Shown here piece after piece: positions 58,534 to 64,000 of a stretch of 64,000 bases of DNA. The stretch lies in the NCBI GenBank assembly GCA_947589355.1, contig CANPZC010000001.1:1-64000 (forward strand), given 5' to 3'. Numbering within the stretch: the first letter of the stretch is position 1; each line of letters begins with the position of its first letter. The notes beneath the pieces were generated by a model, which worked only from the letters and a program-made list of their open reading frames with translations, made no database searches and was not told the origin of the DNA. A program made the translations under genes and the position numbers. Source of the DNA: an uncultured Clostridia bacterium (GTDB lineage Bacteria; Bacillota; Clostridia; Oscillospirales; Ruminococcaceae).

Positions 58534-58958
58534 AATTTTTTCCTCCGTTCGTACCTTGAAAATTTCAAGGCTGTTGTCGTCTTTCTTTGTATTTTTATTA
58601 TCTCTCTGTACAGCCGAATTAAAAGCATAGCGCGAAATTACCGCTTATTTTTAATACTGACTGCTATTTATATTTACATTAAAATGGTCTTTGCTTAAAA
58701 ATATCCTGCAAAAATGCCAAAGGCGCACTGAAAAAAGCCGCGCGCCCACGCACGTATGAAATAAGTTTACCACATTTTGAAAAACAAATCAAGCCTTTTT
58801 CTGCATTTTATAAACAAAGTCAAAAAAATTATATAAACCGACAAAAATTGTACCGCTGTTTTGTAACATTTTGCAAATAAAAAATTTTTCATGCTAAAAT
58901 ATGAAACACCGCACCTTAATAAAAAGCAGTCTTTATCTTAAAAAATGCTCTGTACCTA
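58534..58958. promoter_or_regulatory. murA leader and AT-rich gap before ruvC
   Basis: No gene in these 425 bp. A minus-strand promoter with TTGATT (58787-58792) and TAAACT (58764-58769), 17-bp spacing, would give murA a leader of about 220 bases. CCTTGAAAATTTCAAGG (58554-58570) forms a palindrome near the murA ribosome site. The remainder is AT-rich without a visible feature. Confidence 0.45.
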
Positions 58959-58987
58959 TTGCAAAAAAAGCAAAATAATGTTATACT
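58959..58987 (+). promoter_or_regulatory. promoter of ruvCAB
   Basis: TTGCAA (58959-58964) and TATACT (58982-58987), 17-bp spacing. No clear LexA box overlaps it. Confidence 0.7.
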
Positions 58988-59048
58988 ATATAATTAGATT
59001 ACTATGGGCGATTGCGGCTTGCCGTATCTGTATTAAGGAGAGATACCC

Positions 59049-59564
59049 GTGAGGATAATAGGCATAGACCCCGGATATGCGATAATAGGCTTCGGCGTGC
59101 TTGAATATCGCGGCGGCATGGACTTTGCCGTTGTAGGCTTCGGCGCGATAACCACCCCTGCCGATAAACCTTTCAACGACAGGCTTAAAATGATATACGA
59201 TGACATGGCGCAGGTGCTGGATACCTACAAACCCGACCAGATGGGCATTGAAAAGCTGTATTTCAATACAAATGAAACTACTGCCATTTCTGTGGCGCAG
59301 GCAAGGGGCGTAACACTGCTGCCTGCCATACAGCGCGGCATACATATAAGCGAGTATACGCCGCTGCAAGTGAAATTATCGATTACAGGCTACGGCAGAG
59401 CAGAGAAAAAGCAGGTGCAGGAAATGACAAGGCAGATACTTCACCTATCCGCAGTGCCAAAGCCCGACGATGTCGCCGATGCGCTGGGAATAGCTATCTG
59501 CCACGGACATTCGGCGTTTTCGCTCAGCGGCATAATAGAAAACAACGGTCTTAAAAATCATTAA
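59049..59564 (+). CDS. ruvC: Holliday junction resolvase RuvC
   Basis: A 171-residue endonuclease that cuts Holliday junctions after RuvAB branch migration. The catalytic acids are visible as Asp7 in IIGIDPGYAIIG, Glu in QMGIEKLYFN, and the C-terminal DDVADALGIAICHGH. QARGVTLLPA and GYGRAEKKQVQEM are also family motifs. The start is GTG with GGAG eight bases upstream. First gene of ruvC-ruvA-ruvB. Confidence 0.96.
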   Translation: MRIIGIDPGYAIIGFGVLEYRGGMDFAVVGFGAITTPADKPFNDRLKMIYDDMAQVLDTYKPDQMGIEKLYFNTNETTAISVAQARGVTLLPAIQRGIHISEYTPLQVKLSITGYGRAEKKQVQEMTRQILHLSAVPKPDDVADALGIAICHGHSAFSLSGIIENNGLKNH

Positions 59565-59596
59565 AAATACAAAAATGCGAAAGCGGTGATCTTCTT

Positions 59597-60199
59597 ATGA
59601 TATATTGTGTAACGGGCAAGCTGATACATACCGAACCCGAACTTGCAGTGATAAGCTGCGGCGGCGTGGGCTTTGCGTGCAGAACATCTCAGAACACGCT
59701 TATGAAAATATCTTCAAAAAGCGAGGTAACGCTGTATACGCACCTTGCCGTCAGAGAGCAGACCGAAACTATTGAGCTTTTCGGCTTTGCCACAAAAGAA
59801 GAACTCGGCTGGTTCAAGCTGCTCATATCCGTTTCGGGCGTGGGAGCAAAGGCTGCAATATCTATACTTTCGGTAATGAAAGAGCGCGATGTTGCAATTG
59901 CCATAGCCAGCGGCGACTATAAATCGTTCACAGCGGTAAAGGGTTTAGGCAACAAGACCGCACAAAAGATAGTTTTAGAGCTGCAATCAAAGGTCACCAG
60001 CGATACTTCGGGTTTTGCCGTTGCAGATGACTATTCATCTGTGCGCAGCGAGGGAAGCGCCGCTCAGGAGGCAGTGCAGGCTCTCGTAGCGCTTGGTTAT
60101 TCGCAGTCGGAAGCCGCAACCGCTATAGCAAAACTGGGTAAAGATCTTTCAGTCGAAGATTATATAAAAGGCGCGCTGAGAGCTTTGGCGGCTAAGTAA
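59597..60199 (+). CDS. ruvA: Holliday junction DNA helicase subunit RuvA
   Basis: A 200-residue junction-recognition protein. Domain I starts MIYCVTGKLIH, the helix-hairpin-helix of domain II includes LLISVSGVGAKAAISIL and VKGLGNKTAQKIVLEL, and domain III near residue 150 has EAVQALVALGYSQSEAATAI. It holds the four-way junction for the RuvB motor. It lies 32 bp after ruvC and 26 bp before ruvB. Confidence 0.96.
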   Translation: MIYCVTGKLIHTEPELAVISCGGVGFACRTSQNTLMKISSKSEVTLYTHLAVREQTETIELFGFATKEELGWFKLLISVSGVGAKAAISILSVMKERDVAIAIASGDYKSFTAVKGLGNKTAQKIVLELQSKVTSDTSGFAVADDYSSVRSEGSAAQEAVQALVALGYSQSEAATAIAKLGKDLSVEDYIKGALRALAAK

Positions 60200-60225
60200 T
60201 TTGATAGGACAGGGGAGTACAACGA

Positions 60226-61266
60226 TTGATAGAAAACAGCGAATTTGATTTTGAAAACAGAATAGTTTCTCCCGAACCGATACGTCAGGACGCCGAGGAC
60301 GAGATAGAAAGAAGTCTGCGCCCGAAGCTGCTTGACGAGTATATCGGTCAGTCAAAGGTAAAGGAGAACATGAAAGTCTACATCGAAGCGGCAAAGAAAA
60401 GGGGAGAAGTCCTAGACCATGTGCTGCTTTACGGCCCTCCGGGGCTGGGCAAGACTACCCTTGCGGAGATAATCGCTCATGAAATGGGTGTAAACTGCCG
60501 CAAGACCAACGGCTCGGCAATACAAAAGCCCGGCGACCTTGCCGCGCTGCTCACAAATCTGCAAGAGGGCGATGTGCTTTTTATAGATGAGATACACCGC
60601 CTGTCAAAAGCCGTCGAGGAGATACTCTACCCGGCTATGGAGGACTACGCGCTTGATATAATAGTCGGCAAAGGACCAGCCGCAAGAAGCATAAGGCTAG
60701 ACCTCAATAAGTTCACTCTTATAGGCGCGACCACAATTGCAGGTCAGCTTACAAAACCGTTGCGTGACAGGTTCGGAATCGAGGCGCACTTAGAGCCGTA
60801 TACCACAGACGAACTTTGCGAGATAATCATGCGCTCTTCTGTAATACTTTGCGTTCCCTGCGATGAAGAGGGCGCTAAAGAACTTGCATCGCGCTCCCGT
60901 GGTACGCCGCGTATAGCCAACAGATTTTTACGCCGTGCAAGAGATTACGCAGACGTTATAGGCAGCGGCAAGCTTACCAAAGAAATGGTAGATATTGCGC
61001 TTAACCGAATGGAAGTTGACAAACTAGGTCTTGACGAACTTGACAGACGAATACTTCGGGCGATAATAATAAACTACAGCGGCGGCCCTGTCGGTCTTGA
61101 AACGCTGGCTCAGTCGCTGGGCGAAGATGCCGCCACCATCGAGGGCGTGTGTGAACCGTTTCTTATGCAGCTTGGTTTTCTTAACAGAACGAAAGGCGGC
61201 AGATGCGCCACAGAACTAGCGTATAGGCATCTGGGCATACCGAAAGACGGTCAGTACAGTTTTTAA
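60226..61266 (+). CDS. ruvB: Holliday junction DNA helicase subunit RuvB
   Basis: A 346-residue AAA+ motor. Walker A is [12 protein letters not shown], Walker [11 protein letters not shown], and the arginine-finger region [13 protein letters not shown] and the winged helix with [16 protein letters not shown] follow. The start is TTG at 60226 with GGGGAG nine bases upstream; an N-terminal stretch typical of RuvB ([20 protein letters not shown]) begins soon after. It completes ruvCAB. Confidence 0.96.
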   Translation: MIENSEFDFENRIVSPEPIRQDAEDEIERSLRPKLLDEYIGQSKVKENMKVYIEAAKKRGEVLDHVLLYGPPGLGKTTLAEIIAHEMGVNCRKTNGSAIQKPGDLAALLTNLQEGDVLFIDEIHRLSKAVEEILYPAMEDYALDIIVGKGPAARSIRLDLNKFTLIGATTIAGQLTKPLRDRFGIEAHLEPYTTDELCEIIMRSSVILCVPCDEEGAKELASRSRGTPRIANRFLRRARDYADVIGSGKLTKEMVDIALNRMEVDKLGLDELDRRILRAIIINYSGGPVGLETLAQSLGEDAATIEGVCEPFLMQLGFLNRTKGGRCATELAYRHLGIPKDGQYSF

Positions 61267-61303
61267 TTTTATTTAAGATATATTTATAAAGGAGACGTTT
61301 TTT

Positions 61304-62656
61304 ATGGGAAGACTTTTTGGAACAGACGGCGCAAGAGGTGTAGCGATAACAGAGCTTACCTGCGAGACCGCTATGAACATAGGCAGAGCGGCTGCGCTTG
61401 TGCTTACTAAGACAACAAACCGCAAACCTAAGATACTTATAGGCAAAGATACCCGTATCTCGGGCGATGTGCTAGAGGCAGCGCTTATCGCGGGCATATG
61501 CTCTGTGGGCGCAGATGCTCATGTTCTCGGGGTAGTGCCTACGCCGGCGGTGGCAATGCTCGTAAAGAAATATGAAGCAGATGCAGGCGTTATGATCTCG
61601 GCATCGCATAACCCCGTGGAATTCAACGGCATAAAGCTGTTTGCAGGCACAGGCTTCAAACTGCCCGATGCTATCGAAAACGAGATAGAAGAGCTTGTGC
61701 TCGATAACCCCGAAAGCATATGCCTTTCAAGCGGTTCTTTGATAGGCAGAGTTATCTATGAAAAGAACGCCCAGTGGGATTATGTCCGCTATATAATGAA
61801 GACTATAGAGGGCGATTTCCGCGGCTTAAAGGTGTGTATAGACTGCGCCAACGGTGCATCTTCCGAATGTGCCGAAAAACTGTTCAAAGGTCTCGGCGCT
61901 AACTGCGTGTTTATAAACAATAAGCCCGACGGCACGAATATAAACGCCAACTGCGGCTCTACTCATATGGATGCCCTTTGTAAAGCCACCGTTGATAACA
62001 AATGCCATGTGGGTCTTGCGTTTGACGGCGATGCAGACAGATGCCTTGCCTGCGATGAACAGGGTAATATAATAGACGGCGACAAGCTGCTTGCCATTTT
62101 CTCTAAATATATGAAAGCCACCGGCAAGCTTAAATCAAACTGCTGCGTTGTCACCGTTATGACCAACCTGGGCTTTTTCAAATTCGCAAAGCAAAACGGC
62201 GTGCTTGTTGCCACCACACAGGTCGGCGACAGATACGTTCTTGAAGAAATGCAAAACGGCGGCTATAACCTGGGCGGCGAGCAGTCGGGTCATATAATTT
62301 TCCTCGATGAGGCTACCACGGGCGACGGCGAACTTACAGCAGTTAAGCTGCTTGAAATACTCTGCAAAACAGGCGTTAAGGCCTCAGAGCTTGCAGGCGT
62401 TATGACATCTTATCCGCAGATACTCAAAAACGTTGAGATAACCGCTGATAAAAAGGGCAAGTGGAAGACCGATGAAGAGGTAGCAAATACTATAGATATG
62501 TATAAAGACAAACTTGGCGACGACGGCAGGATACTCATTCGCGAGTCGGGCACAGAACCGCTTGTAAGAGTTATGATAGAGGGCAAGAATTTCGGCGTTA
62601 TAACCGAGTATGCGCAGAATATCGTTGCCGCTATAGAAAAGTTTGCGGCTAAATAA
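61304..62656 (+). CDS. glmM: phosphoglucosamine mutase
   Basis: A 450-residue enzyme that converts glucosamine 6-phosphate to glucosamine 1-phosphate for peptidoglycan precursor synthesis. It starts MGRLFGTDGARGV, has the phosphoserine loop MISASHNPVEFNGIKLF with Ser101, the Mg site AFDGDADRCLA, the sugar loop GGEQSGHIIF and the phosphate loop RESGTEPLVRVM. All four active-site loops are intact. GGAG precedes the ATG. It follows ruvB by 37 bp; no glmS ribozyme or glmS gene is present here. Confidence 0.96.
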   Translation: MGRLFGTDGARGVAITELTCETAMNIGRAAALVLTKTTNRKPKILIGKDTRISGDVLEAALIAGICSVGADAHVLGVVPTPAVAMLVKKYEADAGVMISASHNPVEFNGIKLFAGTGFKLPDAIENEIEELVLDNPESICLSSGSLIGRVIYEKNAQWDYVRYIMKTIEGDFRGLKVCIDCANGASSECAEKLFKGLGANCVFINNKPDGTNINANCGSTHMDALCKATVDNKCHVGLAFDGDADRCLACDEQGNIIDGDKLLAIFSKYMKATGKLKSNCCVVTVMTNLGFFKFAKQNGVLVATTQVGDRYVLEEMQNGGYNLGGEQSGHIIFLDEATTGDGELTAVKLLEILCKTGVKASELAGVMTSYPQILKNVEITADKKGKWKTDEEVANTIDMYKDKLGDDGRILIRESGTEPLVRVMIEGKNFGVITEYAQNIVAAIEKFAAK

Positions 62657-62658
62657 CC

Positions 62659-63528
62659 ATGAGAATAGCAGATAACTGGCAGGACTATAAAATACTAGAT
62701 ACATCATGCGGCGAAAAGCTTGAAAGCTGGGGCGGCACACTGCTCGTTCGCCCCGACCCGCAGATAATCTGGCAGACCGAAAAAGACCGATCTCTTTGGG
62801 ATAAAGCCGCGGCAGTTTACCACCGTTCGCAAAAGGGCGGCGGCGAGTGGGAGTACAGAAAAAAACTCCCCGAAAGCTGGCAGATAACCAACGGCAGGCT
62901 GAAATTCATCATTCGCCCCACAGGCTTCAAGCATACAGGGCTTTTCCCCGAGCAGGCGGTAAACTGGCAGCTTCTCAGCGATACCATAAGCCGCAGCCAA
63001 AGACAGCTCAAAGTTTTGAATTTGTTTGCATATACAGGTGGCGCTACTCTCGCTTGCGCGGCGGCAGGAGCCGCTGTAACACACGTAGACGCATCTAAAG
63101 GCATGGTGCAGTGGGCAAGAGAGAACGCCGCTGCCTCCTCCCTCTCTGACAGACCGATACGTTGGATAGTAGACGACTGCGAAAAGTTTGTGGCAAGAGA
63201 GATACGCAGGCAGAATTTTTACGATATCGTCATAATGGATCCGCCAAGCTACGGCAGAGGCCCCGGCGGCGAGGTGTGGAAGCTGGAAGACTGCATATAC
63301 AGCCTTCTCAGGCTCTGCGCAGGCGTTATGAGCGAAAAGCCGGTAATGTTTCTGCTCAACAGCTATACCACAGGCCTTTCACCCTCGGTAATGGCGTATA
63401 TGCTGTCAGAAATCATGATAAAGCGTTTCGGCGGCAGCGTTACAGCCGATGAAATAGGTCTTAAAGTTGAAAGCACGTCTCTTGCACTGCCCTGCGGCTC
63501 AACTGCCGTATGGCAAAGCGACAGGTAA
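62659..63528 (+). CDS. class I SAM-dependent methyltransferase (RlmI-like C-terminal fold)
   Basis: A 289-residue protein. The SAM-binding core starts with VLNLFAYTGGATLACAAAGA and VDASKGMVQWARENA, and the catalytic-loop motif is IVIMDPPSYGRGPGG, as in RlmI/RlmK-type RNA methyltransferases. The N-terminal 100 residues replace the PUA domain of E. coli RlmI with a short beta-rich segment. The target is probably an rRNA cytosine or guanine, inferred from fold only. It starts two bases after the glmM stop, so translation is coupled. Confidence 0.82.
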   Translation: MRIADNWQDYKILDTSCGEKLESWGGTLLVRPDPQIIWQTEKDRSLWDKAAAVYHRSQKGGGEWEYRKKLPESWQITNGRLKFIIRPTGFKHTGLFPEQAVNWQLLSDTISRSQRQLKVLNLFAYTGGATLACAAAGAAVTHVDASKGMVQWARENAAASSLSDRPIRWIVDDCEKFVAREIRRQNFYDIVIMDPPSYGRGPGGEVWKLEDCIYSLLRLCAGVMSEKPVMFLLNSYTTGLSPSVMAYMLSEIMIKRFGGSVTADEIGLKVESTSLALPCGSTAVWQSDR

Positions 63529-63540
63529 AGAGGGTTAGCA

Positions 63541-64000
63541 ATGACTATATTTTATGGATTTGACGGCAGGACATATGCCAATATAACAAACAAATGCCCC
63601 TGTGACTGCGTTTTTTGTATACGCAAGGGCGGCGACAGCATAGTGGGCAACGATCCCCTCTGGCTGGAGCATGAACCCACTTCAGACGAGATAAAGCAGG
63701 CTTTCGATAAGCTCGATGCAGGCAGCATAGAAGAAGTAGTCTTCTGCGGCTATGGCGAACCCATGGAGAGAGCGGCAGTGCTTTTAGATACCGCAAAATA
63801 TATCAAAAGCAAAGGTGATATAAGCATACGAGTAAATACCAACGGTCTTGTCAGGCTGATAGACCCCTCGTTTGATATAAGCACGCTAAAAGGCGCTGTA
63901 GACAGCGTTTCTATAAGCCTCAATGCCCCCGACAGCAAAAGCTACTGTGAGATAACCAGACCGAGCTTTGGCGAGAAAGCGTTTGATGAAATGCTGAAAT
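63541..64000 (+). CDS. radical SAM protein, TatD-associated type (3' end cut off by window)
   Basis: The first 153 residues of a radical SAM enzyme. The [4Fe-4S] motif is CPCDCVFCIRKGG (CxxxCxxC), and the SAM-binding GYGEP follows in VVFCGYGEPMER, then RVNTNGLVRLID. MTIFYGFDGRTYANITNKC and this layout match the radical SAM family that is encoded beside or fused to TatD nucleases. A tatD gene would be expected just downstream, outside the window. AGAGGG precedes the ATG. Confidence 0.85.
   Translation, partial: MTIFYGFDGRTYANITNKCPCDCVFCIRKGGDSIVGNDPLWLEHEPTSDEIKQAFDKLDAGSIEEVVFCGYGEPMERAAVLLDTAKYIKSKGDISIRVNTNGLVRLIDPSFDISTLKGAVDSVSISLNAPDSKSYCEITRPSFGEKAFDEMLK

Noticed and set aside
61267..61303. 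glmS ribozyme
   Set aside because: The gene is glmM, and the gap is only 37 bases.

Overview
The window comes from a spore-forming, anaerobic, Gram-positive bacterium of the Clostridia. An Oscillospiraceae/Ruminococcus-like host is most likely; that family name is my inference. The spore genes spoVS, spmA, spmB and ypeB, a ferredoxin-linked 2-oxoacid oxidoreductase, a PPi-type phosphofructokinase, rubrerythrin and Feo iron uptake fit a strict anaerobe. Threonine-rich lipoprotein linkers, GC-moderate coding sequence with AT-rich spacers, and near-consensus sigma-A promoters (TTGnnn, 17 bp, TATAAT) before most transcription units fit as well. Nearly all of the window is ordinary chromosome. I see no prophage, transposase, CRISPR array or restriction island.

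Layout. 1-4273 (+): dipeptidase (cut by the window), prephenate dehydrogenase, PPi-type phosphofructokinase, CDF metal exporter. 4325-7809 (-): small PH-like protein and a large extracellular-propeller HD-GYP receptor. 7810-8924: a 1.1 kb gene-poor stretch of repeats with one tRNA-Arg(ACG). 8925-12298 (-): LMW tyrosine phosphatase, transglutaminase-like lipoprotein, QueT, a palindromic repeat element, class II aldolase. 12542-14893 (+): zinc-ribbon membrane protein and LUD protein. 14944-20439 (-): small hypothetical, pepF, and the feo operon (two feoA, feoB, Cys-rich FeoB partner) with three palindromic operator-like sites. 20692-22491 (+): pyrE, AEC transporter. 22492-25068 (-): poly-Thr C39-like lipoprotein, hflX, small membrane protein. 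25296-31001 (+): nadB, membrane protein, nadC, uridine phosphorylase, a possible PD-(D/E)XK protein, D,D-carboxypeptidase. 31207-34499 (+): P-loop ATPase and four-subunit 2-oxoacid:ferredoxin oxidoreductase behind a structured leader. 34627-39496: ymdB, spoVS, abrB-type regulator, spmAB, rubrerythrin, ypeB. 39674-40240: mntP. 40241-40791: repeats. 40792-44013 (-): carB. 44332-48957 (+): small membrane protein and a divergent type IIA topoisomerase pair. 49015-52956 (-): XRE membrane regulator, sugar-receptor-like diguanylate cyclase, ahcY. 53125-55554: GT-C glycosyltransferase against a GH113-like glycosidase. 55710-58533 (-): rlmH, walJ-type hydrolase, a structured repeat, murA. 59049-64000 (+): ruvCAB, glmM, SAM methyltransferase, radical SAM protein (cut by the window).

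Themes. Metal handling is well represented: Feo import, a CDF with an N-D-D-D metal site, MntP. Both a c-di-GMP hydrolase type (HD-GYP) and a synthase type (GGDEF) occur, each fused to an unusual sensor. The least ordinary items are the dispersed palindromic intergenic elements (one pair shows a compensatory base change in its stem), the apparent AUA start of spmA, the three iron-box-like palindromes, the divergent topoisomerase operon, the LacI-like receptor/GGDEF fusion, and the possible nuclease-fold protein in the NAD operon. I found no clear previously undescribed multi-gene system.
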